The position numbers and the translations under genes are program-made. DNA of 63,157 nucleotides from NCBI RefSeq assembly GCF_009711465.1, contig NZ_SMME01000862.1, positions 1 through 63,157 on the forward strand, written 5' to 3'. Below, in pieces: positions 47,057-58,125 of the stretch; the stretch's first letter is position 1; every line of letters begins with the position of its first letter. The notes under the pieces are model-generated. The model had not been told where the DNA came from, did not search any database, and worked only from the letters and a program-made list of their open reading frames with translations. The DNA comes from Parendozoicomonas verongulae. GTDB lineage: Bacteria > Pseudomonadota > Gammaproteobacteria > Pseudomonadales > Endozoicomonadaceae.

Positions 47057-47848
47057 ATGGGTGTTCAGAATATTAAGGAGATTGGCAGGCTGGGTGGTGC
47101 TATTGCCCTTGGTCTTGCAACAGGAGGGTGGGTGGCAGGAGAAGTCAGCATTCCTGTAATCGTTTTGGTTGTTGTTGGCTTGGTTGGCCTGATCCTTATG
47201 GTTGGCGGATGTCTGGGGGCTAAGGCTGTAGTGGAGCCTGTGTCTCATACTCCAGCTCTTACCCCGGAAGTGGAATCTCAACCTTTCGATGGTGTGAGTG
47301 ACAGAGGACAAGAGCTTGAGACGGCCATGAAGCAGCTCAAGGATAAGGAAGAGGAGGTCAGCCATTTACATATGGAATGCCAAAAAAATCTGCAGGCTAA
47401 TCTAGAATTGCTTGGTCAGCTTGAAGACCTTAATCAACAGCTTTCTGAGTCTCAGAAGCTGTTAGAGAAATCCCAAAAAGAGATTGAGCAGATGGAACAA
47501 CTTAAGGAAAAGAAAGAGGAAGGTAAAGCTGATAAGCGCGATGAAGAAATCATCCGCCTGAAAGAAGAGCTTGCTACCCAGGAAGCAAAACTGGCATTAG
47601 TACAAAAGCAGCTCAATGATATGGAACAGTTCTCCACTCTGGGAAGGCAGCTGATCGCAAGTTTTGATCCCAGTGTGAACCCGGACAGCCTCTTGAATGG
47701 AGGGATGGAGTTAACTCAGCAGCAAATGGTGGAGGCCATGCAGGATGGGCAGAGGTTCCAGGAAGGCTATCATGCCATGGCCGCAAAAGGCTTCGGAGGC
47801 TCCAAAAAAGAACTGATTGCAGCTATGCAGGGTGCGAAGGCACAGTAA
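47057..47848 (+). CDS. Unknown membrane-anchored coiled-coil protein next to the mla operon
   Basis: I do not recognise this 263-aa protein. Two hydrophobic segments lie near the N-terminus: a Gly/Ala-rich one (about 11-30) and a strong one (about 33-58, IPVIVLVVVGLVGLILMVGG). A long Glu/Lys/Gln coiled coil spans about residues 80-190. The C-terminus is Gln/Met-rich, then GFGGSKKELIAAMQGAKAQ. The ATG with GGAG six bases upstream is preferred to an ATG five codons earlier. It is inserted between yrbG and mlaF, which are neighbours in E. coli. Function unknown. Confidence 0.72.
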   Translation: MGVQNIKEIGRLGGAIALGLATGGWVAGEVSIPVIVLVVVGLVGLILMVGGCLGAKAVVEPVSHTPALTPEVESQPFDGVSDRGQELETAMKQLKDKEEEVSHLHMECQKNLQANLELLGQLEDLNQQLSESQKLLEKSQKEIEQMEQLKEKKEEGKADKRDEEIIRLKEELATQEAKLALVQKQLNDMEQFSTLGRQLIASFDPSVNPDSLLNGGMELTQQQMVEAMQDGQRFQEGYHAMAAKGFGGSKKELIAAMQGAKAQ

Positions 47849-47849
47849 T

Positions 47850-47968
47850 ACTTTTGCGAAAAGCACGGCGTTTGACAATAAAATCACATGATCTAATCGG
47901 TTTGTATGTGACATTGATACAGACACTACTGCTATTGTGTGGCGGTGGGTGTTACACTTCGCAAAAGT
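47850..47968. repeat. Widely spaced inverted repeat before mlaF
   Basis: Perfect 11-nt arms ACTTTTGCGAA (47850-47860) and TTCGCAAAAGT (47958-47968) are 97 bases apart, flanking most of the intergenic region. A separate 8-bp hairpin GTCGTATT/AATACGAC lies at 47989-48015 in the mlaF leader. Either could bind a regulator or only be chance. Confidence 0.5.
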
Positions 47969-48057
47969 TAAAAAACAAAAAATTATTTGTCGTATTGAGG
48001 GTAAGTGAATACGACTGCTGGCCATAGCATTGCCTCTGCAGTGGAAACCTGTTGCTG

Positions 48058-48870
48058 ATGAATCAAGAGACTGAAAACTTTATTGAAATCCGCGGACTTG
48101 CGTTCAGACGAGGTGAGCGGGTTATTTTTGATAATATTGATATGGACATCCCTCGGGGTAAAGTAACCGGGATTATGGGGCCTAGCGGCACCGGTAAAAC
48201 AACCTTGTTACGCCTGATTGGTGCACAGCTAAAACCGGATGCTGGTGAGATCTTTGTTGATGGTCAGAATATCTCCCACCTCGGGCGCGAAGAGCTGTTT
48301 CGTGCCCGCTCTAAAATGGGTATGCTGTTTCAAAGTGGCGCACTGTTTACTGACCTGACAGTTTTTGAAAATGTAGCCTTTCCCCTGCGTGTTCACACTA
48401 AGTTGCCTGAACCCATTGTTCGTGATGTTGTGCTGATGAAACTGCATGCAGTTGGTCTGCGCAGTGCAGCACAGCTGATGCCAGCTGAACTGTCGGGTGG
48501 TATGGCGCGCCGCGTGGCTCTGGCGCGGGCTGTCTCTTTGGATCCGGATTTCATCATGTACGATGAACCGTTTGTTGGACAGGATCCTATCGCCATGGGC
48601 GTGCTTGTAAATCTGATTCGCAAGCTTAATACCGCATTAAATCTGACCAGTGTGATTGTCTCCCACGATTTGGCAGAAACCGCCAGTATCTCTGATTATC
48701 TCTATTTGCTGGCTGATGGTTCGGTGATTGCCAAAGGCACACCGGAAGAACTGCAGGATTCTAATGATCCTAAGGTGAAACAGTTTATGAAAGGGTTACC
48801 TGATGGCCCTGTACCTTTCCATTTTCCGGGAAGCAGCCTGGAGGAAGATATGCTGGGAGATCGTTCATGA
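48058..48870 (+). CDS. mlaF: Phospholipid transport ATPase MlaF
   Basis: This 270-aa ABC ATPase drives the inner-membrane MlaFEDB complex, which moves phospholipid between membranes to keep outer-membrane asymmetry. Walker A is GPSGTGKTT, the signature [14 protein letters not shown] and Walker [14 protein letters not shown]. The ATG giving [11 protein letters not shown] is preferred to a TTG two codons upstream. It opens mlaFEDCB and overlaps mlaE by four bases. Confidence 0.96.
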   Translation: MNQETENFIEIRGLAFRRGERVIFDNIDMDIPRGKVTGIMGPSGTGKTTLLRLIGAQLKPDAGEIFVDGQNISHLGREELFRARSKMGMLFQSGALFTDLTVFENVAFPLRVHTKLPEPIVRDVVLMKLHAVGLRSAAQLMPAELSGGMARRVALARAVSLDPDFIMYDEPFVGQDPIAMGVLVNLIRKLNTALNLTSVIVSHDLAETASISDYLYLLADGSVIAKGTPEELQDSNDPKVKQFMKGLPDGPVPFHFPGSSLEEDMLGDRS

Positions 48871-49661
48871 CCCGCATTCTTGATCATATCGCTGCTCTTG
48901 GGCGAAGCGGGCTGGAGGTTCTGCAAGCCGTTGGCCGTGCAACCATTATGCTGACGATGGCATTGCTCGGCCGCAGTCATACCCACGGCTCTATGGGTAA
49001 GTTGATTGTTAAGCAGATTTATTCAGTGGGTGTTTTGTCCCTGATTATTATCACTGTGTCCGGTGTTTTTATCGGCATGGTGCTGGGGCTGCAGGGATAT
49101 AACATTCTTGTGCGTTATGGCTCCGAACAGGCGGTGGGGCAGATGGTGGCCTTAAGCCTGGTGCGTGAGCTGGGGCCCGTGGTCACAGCTCTGTTATTCG
49201 CTGGTCGAGCGGGCTCTGCGCTGACGGCTGAAATCGGTTTGATGAAAGCCACTGAGCAGTTGTCTTCTTTGGAGATGATTGGTGTTGACCCTCTCAAGCG
49301 CATTATTGCACCGCGTTTCTGGGCCGGGTTTATCAGCATGCCTCTGCTGGCCTGTATCTTCTCTATGGTGGGGATTTTTGGCGGGGCAATGGTGGGTGTT
49401 GACTGGCTGGGAATTTATGAAGGTTCCTTCTGGGTCAACATGCAAAACTCTGTTGATTTTCGTGATGATGTCATCGACGGCATCATTAAAAGTGTGATGT
49501 TTGGTTTCGTGGTGACCTGGATTGCGGTGTTTCAGGGGTATGATGCTGTGCCGACATCTGAAGGTATCAGTCGGGCAACGACCCGAACCGTTGTCTACGC
49601 CTCCCTGGCTGTGCTGGGGCTGGACTTTATCCTCACAGCCGTGATGTTTGGAGATCTCTAA
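48867..49661 (+). CDS. mlaE: Phospholipid transport permease MlaE
   Basis: This 264-aa MlaE-family permease has about five membrane helices. Family blocks are [53 protein letters not shown] and [26 protein letters not shown]. It contacts MlaF inside the cell and MlaD outside. mlaD starts on the base after its stop codon. Confidence 0.97.
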   Translation: MTRILDHIAALGRSGLEVLQAVGRATIMLTMALLGRSHTHGSMGKLIVKQIYSVGVLSLIIITVSGVFIGMVLGLQGYNILVRYGSEQAVGQMVALSLVRELGPVVTALLFAGRAGSALTAEIGLMKATEQLSSLEMIGVDPLKRIIAPRFWAGFISMPLLACIFSMVGIFGGAMVGVDWLGIYEGSFWVNMQNSVDFRDDVIDGIIKSVMFGFVVTWIAVFQGYDAVPTSEGISRATTRTVVYASLAVLGLDFILTAVMFGDL

Positions 49662-50144
49662 ATGCGGATGCGTACTGTAGAAATCAGTGTTGGTGCCTTT
49701 TTGCTGGCGGGCCTTTTTGCGCTGGTACTGTTAGCCCTGAGAGTAAGCGGGCTGTCAGTCAATACCGATAACTCAACTTACCGACTCTACGCTGAGTTTG
49801 ACAATGTTGGTTCACTCACCAGACGTGCCAAGGTGGCCATGGGCGGTGTAGTGATTGGGCGGGTAGTGGATATCGAGCTGGACAAGAAGACTTATATGGC
49901 CCGGGTTGTGATGGATGTGAACACCAGTGTAGATAATATTCCCGTGGACAGTTCTGCCGCTATCCTGACAGCTGGTTTGCTGGGTGAGAAGTTTATTGGT
50001 ATCAGCGTAGGGGGCTCCCGGGAGTTCTATAGAGATGGTGAAAGTATTGATGACACTCAGTCTGCCGTAATTCTCGAAGACCTGATTGGTAAGTTCTTGC
50101 TGGGTTCTGTTGGCAAGGATGATGATGGCGGCGATAGCTTTTAA
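49662..50144 (+). CDS. mlaD: Phospholipid-binding MCE protein MlaD
   Basis: This 160-aa protein has one N-terminal helix (VGAFLLAGLFALVLLALRV) and an MCE domain (YRLYAEFDNVGSLTRRAKVAMGGVVIGRV, then AAILTAGLLGEKFIGIS). MlaD forms a hexameric ring that channels lipid. The Asp/Gly-rich tail (GKDDDGGDSF) is short, as is usual. Confidence 0.96.
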   Translation: MRMRTVEISVGAFLLAGLFALVLLALRVSGLSVNTDNSTYRLYAEFDNVGSLTRRAKVAMGGVVIGRVVDIELDKKTYMARVVMDVNTSVDNIPVDSSAAILTAGLLGEKFIGISVGGSREFYRDGESIDDTQSAVILEDLIGKFLLGSVGKDDDGGDSF

Positions 50145-50192
50145 TTCTTATATTTTTGTTTCAGCGCGTTTGTGAAGTTGAGGAGCCGGACT

Positions 50193-50891
50193 ATGTCATT
50201 GGTGAAAAAACAGGGAATACTGGTCTCAGTATTGGGCGCTTTAATGATGTTTGCTGTGGCTCTGCCAGCTCAGGCATCAACTGCGACTCCAGATAAAATA
50301 GCCGGTAATGCGACCATTAAAGTTATCCAGCTGATGAAGGATAACCGCGCGCACTATGAAAAAGATCCCGAAGCTTTTTATCGTGATGTGGAGCAGGTGA
50401 TTACCCCTGTTGTGGCATTTGACGAAATTGCCCGCGCCGTTATGGGTAAGTACGCTCACCGTGTATCAGACAAAGAAGTGGACCAGTTTACACAGGTGTT
50501 TGAGTCCACGCTGGTGCACTTTTACAGCCGTGCCGTACTCACCTTTGATGCCAGCCAGTTGTCCGTCAGCAATGTTGAGCCAGTGCCTGAGGAGTTGATG
50601 AAGCGATATGATGCGGGCAGAAGCCGTAACGTGCCTGTAAACCTGAAAGTTCGTAGCAGGGATACTGAATACACCATGTCTTACTCCATGATGAAACAGA
50701 ATGGAGAGTGGAAGGTGCGCAACATTGTTGTTGAAGGCATCAACATCGGTATCCAGTTCCGTAACCAGTTTGAAAATGCGGTGAACCGCTTCCGTGATGT
50801 CTCCAAGGCTATCGAAAAATGGCCTGAGCTCATGCAGCAGAGTGAACAGGAACAGGTTAAAGAGCTGACAGACAAAAATCAGGGGGAATAG
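50193..50891 (+). CDS. mlaC: Phospholipid-binding periplasmic protein MlaC
   Basis: This 232-aa protein shuttles phospholipid between MlaA at the outer membrane and MlaD. It has a Sec signal peptide (GILVSVLGALMMFAVALPAQA) and the Tol-Tol-Ttg2 family body, with VITPVVAFDEIARAVMGKY and NVPVNLKVRSRDTEYTMSYSM. GAGGAG seven bases before the ATG fixes the start. mlaA is not in this window. Confidence 0.95.
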   Translation: MSLVKKQGILVSVLGALMMFAVALPAQASTATPDKIAGNATIKVIQLMKDNRAHYEKDPEAFYRDVEQVITPVVAFDEIARAVMGKYAHRVSDKEVDQFTQVFESTLVHFYSRAVLTFDASQLSVSNVEPVPEELMKRYDAGRSRNVPVNLKVRSRDTEYTMSYSMMKQNGEWKVRNIVVEGINIGIQFRNQFENAVNRFRDVSKAIEKWPELMQQSEQEQVKELTDKNQGE

Positions 50892-50894
50892 TCA

Positions 50895-51203
50895 ATGGGC
50901 GAACTGACTCCCATGTCCCCCGGTCGTTTCGCTCTGACCGGGGTGGTGAATAAAGATTCTGTGCCCAAGCTGGTCGATAGCAGCTGGGCCGCTCTTGCAA
51001 AGGACCCAGCGAGGGATCTGGTTGTTGATCTGTCAGGAGTCGATCACGCTGATAGCTCTGCGCTGGCTATGTTATTGTCTTGGGTACGCCGTGCTCGCCA
51101 GAGTGAAAAAGAGCTTGCCTTCGCCCAAATTCCAGATGATTTGATGGCTTTAGCCCGGGTTTGTGGCATGGATGAGTTGTTGCCCCTAGTCTCCCGCCCC
51201 TGA
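50895..51203 (+). CDS. mlaB: MlaB, STAS-domain subunit of the Mla complex
   Basis: This 102-aa STAS protein binds MlaF and supports its activity. The loop VDHADSSALAMLLSWVRRA carries the conserved DSS. It follows mlaC by 3 bp. Together with MlaFED it completes the inner-membrane complex. Confidence 0.93.
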   Translation: MGELTPMSPGRFALTGVVNKDSVPKLVDSSWAALAKDPARDLVVDLSGVDHADSSALAMLLSWVRRARQSEKELAFAQIPDDLMALARVCGMDELLPLVSRP

Positions 51204-51252
51204 GTTCCCTATCATACGCACTTTTGCGTTCCTGTTTTTGGAAAGACTTATT

Positions 51253-52766
<1,514 letters not shown>

Positions 52767-52796
52767 AGCTCCCTCCTCTGAAAAGGGAGGGAAACG

Positions 52797-52830
52797 TTGC
52801 CCAGGAGTGTGGGGAGCACTCCCCAGGCAA
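52797..52830 (+). other. Hairpin in the murA-hisG gap
   Basis: Nested stem TTGCC..GGAGTG / CACTCC..GGCAA with a 7-nt loop, after a weaker Pur/Pyr hairpin at 52769-52789. Neither has a T run. There is no His-rich leader ORF, so a his attenuator is not indicated. Confidence 0.5.
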
Positions 52831-52886
52831 TCATATTGAGATGCAGATATGATCTGTACCGAGCAAGCTATAAGCGGACAATAACA

Positions 52887-53531
52887 ATGATTTCGACACC
52901 TCTGACAATAGCCCTCTCCAAGGGGCGTATTCTTCAGGAAACCCGCCCGCTTCTTGAAAAGGCAGGTATTACCCCGGCGGAAGATATTGCCAAAACCCGC
53001 AAACTGATTATTCTCACCAACCATGAAAATGTTCGTCTGCTGATTGTTCGGGCGAGTGATGTGCCGACCTATGTTGAACATGGAGCTGCCGACCTTGGTG
53101 TGGCCGGAAAGGATGTGCTGATGGAGCACAACTCTTCTGAACTCTATGAGCCTCTTGATCTGCAAATCTCAAAGTGTCGCCTCATGACGGCCACAACCGT
53201 TGATTATCAGGAAGAGCCCGGTAAGCGCATTCGAGTGGCGACAAAGTTCGTCAACATTGCCAAGCGGTTTTATGCCAGCCAGGGCAAACAGGTGGATATC
53301 ATCAAGTTATATGGCTCTATGGAGCTGGCACCACTGATTGATCTGGCCGATCAGATTGTCGATATCGTGGATACCGGAAATACCTTAAAAGCCAATGGTC
53401 TGGAGCCCAGAGAGCATATTGCCGATATCAGCTCCCGACTGGTAGTCAACCGTGCAGCCATGAAAACGAAGCACGAAACAATCAGCCAGATTATCGCTCA
53501 TATGAAAGCGGCAGTAGACGCAATGCCTTAA
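52887..53531 (+). CDS. hisG: ATP phosphoribosyltransferase (short form)
   Basis: This 214-aa protein catalyses the first step of histidine synthesis. The length is that of the short HisG form, which normally needs the regulatory partner HisZ, encoded elsewhere. [17 protein letters not shown] and the PRPP motif [12 protein letters not shown] (within [11 protein letters not shown]) are clear. The ATG reading [10 protein letters not shown] is chosen; the ribosome binding site is weak. Confidence 0.95.
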   Translation: MISTPLTIALSKGRILQETRPLLEKAGITPAEDIAKTRKLIILTNHENVRLLIVRASDVPTYVEHGAADLGVAGKDVLMEHNSSELYEPLDLQISKCRLMTATTVDYQEEPGKRIRVATKFVNIAKRFYASQGKQVDIIKLYGSMELAPLIDLADQIVDIVDTGNTLKANGLEPREHIADISSRLVVNRAAMKTKHETISQIIAHMKAAVDAMP

Positions 53532-53597
53532 CCCGCATTTTCACAGGCTCCTTAATCAATTACTAATAAAAACGAGTGACAACGTCAGAGGTACTCC

Positions 53598-54911
53598 ATG
53601 AGCAAAGATGAACTGCAACCCCGCAGGCTGGTTTATGGTGATAAGACATTTGCGCAACAACTGGATCATCTTCTGGCGTGGGAAACGGTTTCTGACACCA
53701 CTGTTCAGCAGATTGTGACTGACATTGTTGAACAGGTTCGTACCCGTGGTGATGCAGCTCTTCTGGAGTACAGCAACCGCTTTGATGGGTTATCTGCAAC
53801 AGAGATGTCCGACGTCAGCCTCAATAAAGAGCAGCTGGCTAATGCTCTGGAAAATCTGCCACCAGAACAGCGTAATGCACTGGAAGTGGCAGCAAAGCGT
53901 ATTCGCGATTATCACGAAAAACAGGTTCAAAGTGACTGGAGCTTTACAGAATCTGATGGCACAACACTTGGTCAGCGAATAACTTCTCTTGATCGCGTAG
54001 GGCTTTATGTGCCAGGTGGTCAGGCCGCATATCCCTCCTCTGTTCTGATGAATGCCATTCCCGCCAGAGTTGCTGGTGTGGAAGAAGTAGTTATGGTTGT
54101 CCCTGCATCTCATGGGGAGGTGAACGAGCTGGTTCTTGCAGCTGCGGCTCTTGCGGATGTAGACAAAGTCTTCACCATTGGCGGAGCGCAGGCTGTTGCG
54201 GCTTTGGCCTATGGAACAGAAACCGTTCCCGCTGTTGATAAAATTGTTGGGCCTGGGAATATCTATGTGGCGACCGCCAAGCGTATGGTGTTCGGCCAGG
54301 TTGGTATTGATATGATTGCTGGCCCATCGGAGATTCTTGTGATTAGTGATGGCAAGACAAACCCAGACTGGGTCGCGATGGATTTATTCTCACAGGCAGA
54401 GCATGATGAGGATGCTCAAGCCATTCTGATCAGTCAGGATGCCGCATTTTTGGATGCGGTGCAGGCGAGTATGAACAAGCTGCTGCCTGCGATGGAACGG
54501 AAAGAGATTATTCAGGCATCCATTAGTGGCCGTGGTGCATTTATCCATGTGCCGGACTTGGGAAGGGGGCTTGAGGTTGTGAATCGGGTTGCACCAGAAC
54601 ACCTCGAACTGTCAGTAGAGAATCCGGAGGCTATGCTCCCCCATATTCGCCATGCCGGTGCCATTTTTATGGGGCGCTATACCGCTGAAGCTCTCGGAGA
54701 CTACTGCGCAGGGCCAAACCATGTGCTTCCGACCTCTGGCACAGCGCGGTTCTCATCGCCTCTGGGGGTTTATGATTTCCAGAAACGAACATCCCTCATT
54801 AACTTTTCAGCAAAAGGGGCATCGGAAGCTGGAAAGGTGGCTTCGGTATTGGCAAGAGGGGAAGGGCTGACGGCTCACGCTTGCTCTGCGGAGTATCGAA
54901 TAAACAAATAA
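53598..54911 (+). CDS. hisD: Histidinol dehydrogenase
   Basis: This 437-aa zinc enzyme makes the last two oxidations to histidine with NAD+. Family motifs include [43 protein letters not shown] and [18 protein letters not shown] with the catalytic and zinc-binding residues. AGAGG precedes the ATG. hisC, which follows in Pseudomonas, is absent here; the next gene is a convergent protease. Confidence 0.97.
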   Translation: MSKDELQPRRLVYGDKTFAQQLDHLLAWETVSDTTVQQIVTDIVEQVRTRGDAALLEYSNRFDGLSATEMSDVSLNKEQLANALENLPPEQRNALEVAAKRIRDYHEKQVQSDWSFTESDGTTLGQRITSLDRVGLYVPGGQAAYPSSVLMNAIPARVAGVEEVVMVVPASHGEVNELVLAAAALADVDKVFTIGGAQAVAALAYGTETVPAVDKIVGPGNIYVATAKRMVFGQVGIDMIAGPSEILVISDGKTNPDWVAMDLFSQAEHDEDAQAILISQDAAFLDAVQASMNKLLPAMERKEIIQASISGRGAFIHVPDLGRGLEVVNRVAPEHLELSVENPEAMLPHIRHAGAIFMGRYTAEALGDYCAGPNHVLPTSGTARFSSPLGVYDFQKRTSLINFSAKGASEAGKVASVLARGEGLTAHACSAEYRINK

Positions 54912-54918
54912 AGTTCTC

Positions 54919-54941
54919 AGGGAGCTTTTATTAAGCTCCCT
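54919..54941. terminator. Hairpin shared by hisD and the DegS/AlgW gene ends
   Basis: A 9-bp perfect stem AGGGAGCTT/AAGCTCCCT with a 5-nt loop, overlapping the protease stop codon. U runs are poor on both sides, so termination strength is uncertain. Confidence 0.5.
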
Positions 54942-56073
54942 AGCCGCGAGAGGGGTCCTCTGGACGCTCGCCAACCTCAGCAACAAAAGGCATCTTCTTA
55001 CCGTCCCGTAGGACCATAATGGTTACCTTTGAGCCAGGCTTTAACTTGGCCACACTGTTCATTACCTTTCGGGCGTCGTATGTCACAAGATCATTGATAC
55101 GCAGAATAATGTCCCCGCGCTGTAATCCTGCAGCTTTGGCAGGACCTTTCTCATACACTCCGGAAATCAGAATTCCGCTGCCCAGTGGCAGGTTAAATGC
55201 CTCAGCCAGCTCGGTGCTGAGAGCTGTAGACTCAATTCCCAGCCAGCCACGCACGACTCGACCCTTATCGATGATGGACGACATCACAAACTTTGCGAGA
55301 TTGGAGGGGATAGCAAAGCCCAAACCTTCACTGCCACCATCACTGGAGATCAGAGCAGTGGAAATGCCCACAAGTTCGCCCTTGGCATTCACAAGGGCGC
55401 CACCGGAATTGCCGATATTGATAGCTGCATCGGTCTGAAGGAAACCTTCGTAGTTGCTGAGGCGAAGATCACGGCGAGTAGCGCTGATAATGCCCTGGCT
55501 CACGGTTTGTCCAAGACCAAACGGGTTACCAATGGCTAAAACTACATCGCCAATTTTTACTGATTTTGAGTCAGCCCAATCGGCACTGGGTAAGTCTTGT
55601 ATCTCAATTTTCAACACTGCCAGATCGGTTTCCGGATCAACACCAATAACATTGGCCCGTGTCTCCCTAAAGTCGGGTAAAGCAACAATAATATCGTCAG
55701 CACCTTTGATGACATGATTATTGGTGAGAATGTATCCAGCGGGACTTACAATGACACCAGAGCCAAGGCTGGATTGAACCTGTTGCCGGCGAGGGATTCG
55801 ACTTTTGCTGAACGGTTCAGAAATCAGGTTGTTCTCACGGTTTCCGGGGCGACGCAGGGTTCTCTGGGTGAAAATGCTGACCACAGAGGGTGCCGCTTTC
55901 ACTACGGCGGAATTAAAGGATGGAACAAATTCCTGTGCAGGTTGCTCGGCCACAGGCTTCTTTTCTGGTATGCCAGTGAGTGAGGGATACTGTTGCAGGA
56001 TTAACAGTGCAACAAGAAATCCGCAAAGTGCGGGCCAGCCAAACCAGCGGAAAGTGCGAGAAAACCGGCTCAT
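54940..56073 (-). CDS. DegS/AlgW-like envelope stress serine protease
   Basis: This 377-aa HtrA-family protease has one N-terminal membrane anchor (about 13-30) and a periplasmic trypsin-like domain. The catalytic triad is His120 (TNNHVI), Asp150 (DPETDLAVL) and Ser223 (GNSGGAL). One PDZ domain follows (GAGI-like GSGILISGVYEKGPAKAAGLQRGDIILRIND). A single PDZ plus anchor fits DegS/AlgW, which senses misfolded porins and cuts the anti-sigma factor RseA/MucA. Its place after hisD matches algW in Pseudomonas. Confidence 0.93.
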   Translation of the reverse strand: MSRFSRTFRWFGWPALCGFLVALLILQQYPSLTGIPEKKPVAEQPAQEFVPSFNSAVVKAAPSVVSIFTQRTLRRPGNRENNLISEPFSKSRIPRRQQVQSSLGSGVIVSPAGYILTNNHVIKGADDIIVALPDFRETRANVIGVDPETDLAVLKIEIQDLPSADWADSKSVKIGDVVLAIGNPFGLGQTVSQGIISATRRDLRLSNYEGFLQTDAAINIGNSGGALVNAKGELVGISTALISSDGGSEGLGFAIPSNLAKFVMSSIIDKGRVVRGWLGIESTALSTELAEAFNLPLGSGILISGVYEKGPAKAAGLQRGDIILRINDLVTYDARKVMNSVAKLKPGSKVTIMVLRDGKKMPFVAEVGERPEDPSRG

Positions 56074-56229
56074 TCGATGTATCCAGCCATCCTGTGTGTT
56101 GAGCTTAAATTCTTATGGGCTACTGAGTTATATGGTGAAACATCAATAGCTCAGAATTAGTATAAAGGTATGAATGGGCTGGTGATATATGAAAAGCCCG
56201 GTATGTCTGAAAAGAAGGTAAATACCACC

Positions 56230-56985
56230 ATGAAATTACAGGAACTGGTTCGTATTCTGGATACAGAGCTGCAGCCGTGGCAGTTTCGTGACTACTGTCC
56301 CAATGGCTTACAGGTTGAAGGTCGGGATGAAGTTCTGCGTGTAGCAACCGGCGTAACCGCCTGTGAAGCCGTGATCGATCAGGCTATTGCCTGGAAAGCC
56401 GATGCCATTCTGGTGCACCACGGCTACTTTTGGAAAAATGAACAGGCGCAGATTACCGGCATGAAAAAGCGCCGCCTGCAAAAGTTGCTTACCCACGATA
56501 TCAGCCTGCTGGGTTATCACCTGCCGTTGGATGCCCACACCACCATGGGTAATAACGCAACGCTGGCCAAACTGTTGGGTCTAACGGAAACCGGCCCTCT
56601 TGATCCAGCAGAATCCCGCCCAATTGGCAATGTAGGAGAGGTTGATCAGTCTACTTCGCTGGATGACTTCAGTGCCATGATAGAGAGCACGTTGGGTCGT
56701 AAGCCTTTGGTCATCAGCGGTGGTGATCATCCGATCAAAACCGTGGCGTGGTGTACTGGCGGCGCTCAAAGTCTGCTGGGTAAGGCAGTTGAGGCTGGAG
56801 TGGATGCTTATATCAGTGGCGAGATTTCAGAATCTACTGTTCATACCGCCCGGGAGGAAGGCATCCATTATATTTCAGCGGGTCACCATGCGACGGAACG
56901 CGGCGGTGTTCAGGCTTTGGGTGCCTGGCTTGCTGCTGAATATGGCATAGAGCATCAGTTCTTTGATATTGGTAATCCGGTTTAA
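56230..56985 (+). CDS. Nif3-like dinuclear metal-centre protein (YbgI family)
   Basis: This 251-aa protein belongs to the Nif3/YbgI family of hexameric proteins with two metal ions; it has been annotated as type 2 GTP cyclohydrolase I, but the biological role is unsettled. Metal ligands are seen in ILVHHGYFW, YHLPLDAH and SAGHHATERGG. The ATG reading MKLQELVRIL aligns with the E. coli start; upstream ATGs would add 9-20 residues. It is divergent from the protease gene, as in Pseudomonas. Confidence 0.9.
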   Translation: MKLQELVRILDTELQPWQFRDYCPNGLQVEGRDEVLRVATGVTACEAVIDQAIAWKADAILVHHGYFWKNEQAQITGMKKRRLQKLLTHDISLLGYHLPLDAHTTMGNNATLAKLLGLTETGPLDPAESRPIGNVGEVDQSTSLDDFSAMIESTLGRKPLVISGGDHPIKTVAWCTGGAQSLLGKAVEAGVDAYISGEISESTVHTAREEGIHYISAGHHATERGGVQALGAWLAAEYGIEHQFFDIGNPV

Positions 56986-57213
56986 CTTTGTTGCCTTATT
57001 TGAGTTTGATCGCAGCAGGTAGTGACTTGCTGCGCTCCGTATTGTCGTTAGGGTACGCTCGTTTCTTAGAGTCACCCTTTGATGTCATATAGATAGTACA
57101 AACAATTCTAAATATCCCCGCTCATATTCTTTAGAATTATTGATATAGTGAGCCTCCCGCCAATAACTCAAACGAATAAGGCGGCTCAGAATGACAATAA
57201 CGGGGTTGCCCCA

Positions 57214-58125
57214 ATGAGCGCGGATTTTAACCTGAACCACCTTCGGCAACTTGAAGCCGAAAGTATCCATATTATTCGAGAAGTGGCGGCTGAGTTCGAT
57301 AATCCGGTGATGCTGTATTCTGTGGGCAAAGACTCTGCAGTGATGCTGCATCTTGCCCGTAAAGCATTTTTCCCCGGACGTATTCCCTTTCCCCTGCTGC
57401 ATGTTGACACCACCTGGAAGTTCCGGGAGATGATTGAGTTTCGGGATCGAATGGCAGAAAAGTACGACCTCGATTTGCTGGTACATATCAATCAGGAAGG
57501 TGTGGATATGGGCGTTGGTCCGTTAACCCACGGCAGCTCCAAACACACCGATATTATGAAAACTCAGGCCCTGCGTCAGGCTCTGGATAAGTACGGTTTC
57601 GATGCGGCCTTTGGTGGTGCCCGCCGGGATGAAGAGAAGTCCCGGGCGAAAGAGCGGGTTTACTCTTTTCGGGATCGTAACCACCGATGGGATCCAAAAA
57701 ATCAGCGACCAGAGCTATGGAATGTGTACAACGCCAGGCACGACAAGGGTGAAAGCATTCGCGTATTCCCTCTGTCTAACTGGACGGAGCTGGATATCTG
57801 GCAGTATATCTGGCTGGAGAATATCGAGATTGTTCCTCTGTATCTGGCGGAAAAACGCCCCGTTGTCGAACGGGACGGCATGCTGGTGATGGTGGATGAT
57901 GAACGTATGCCTCTGGAAGAGGGCGAAGTACCGGAAATGAAGTCAGTACGTTTTCGAACCCTTGGCTGCTACCCGCTCACCGGTGCCGTGGAATCCGAGG
58001 CGGCAACTCTGCCGGATATTATTCAGGAGATGCTGCTGACCACCACCTCTGAACGACAGGGAAGAGCTATTGATCATGACTCCTCCGGCTCTATGGAGAA
58101 GAAAAAGCAGGAGGGGTACTTCTAA
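57214..58125 (+). CDS. cysD: Sulfate adenylyltransferase subunit 2
   Basis: This 303-aa PP-loop protein makes adenylylsulfate (APS) from sulfate and ATP, together with CysN. The PP-loop is SVGKDSAVM, and [16 protein letters not shown] and the C-terminal [13 protein letters not shown] are typical. The chosen ATG ([10 protein letters not shown]) gives the E. coli length; a GTG 22 codons earlier has no ribosome binding site. It overlaps cysN by one base. Confidence 0.97.
   Translation: MSADFNLNHLRQLEAESIHIIREVAAEFDNPVMLYSVGKDSAVMLHLARKAFFPGRIPFPLLHVDTTWKFREMIEFRDRMAEKYDLDLLVHINQEGVDMGVGPLTHGSSKHTDIMKTQALRQALDKYGFDAAFGGARRDEEKSRAKERVYSFRDRNHRWDPKNQRPELWNVYNARHDKGESIRVFPLSNWTELDIWQYIWLENIEIVPLYLAEKRPVVERDGMLVMVDDERMPLEEGEVPEMKSVRFRTLGCYPLTGAVESEAATLPDIIQEMLLTTTSERQGRAIDHDSSGSMEKKKQEGYF

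Noticed and set aside
52797..52830. Histidine operon attenuator before hisG
   Set aside because: No His-rich leader peptide and no terminator T run; the hairpin alone is not enough.
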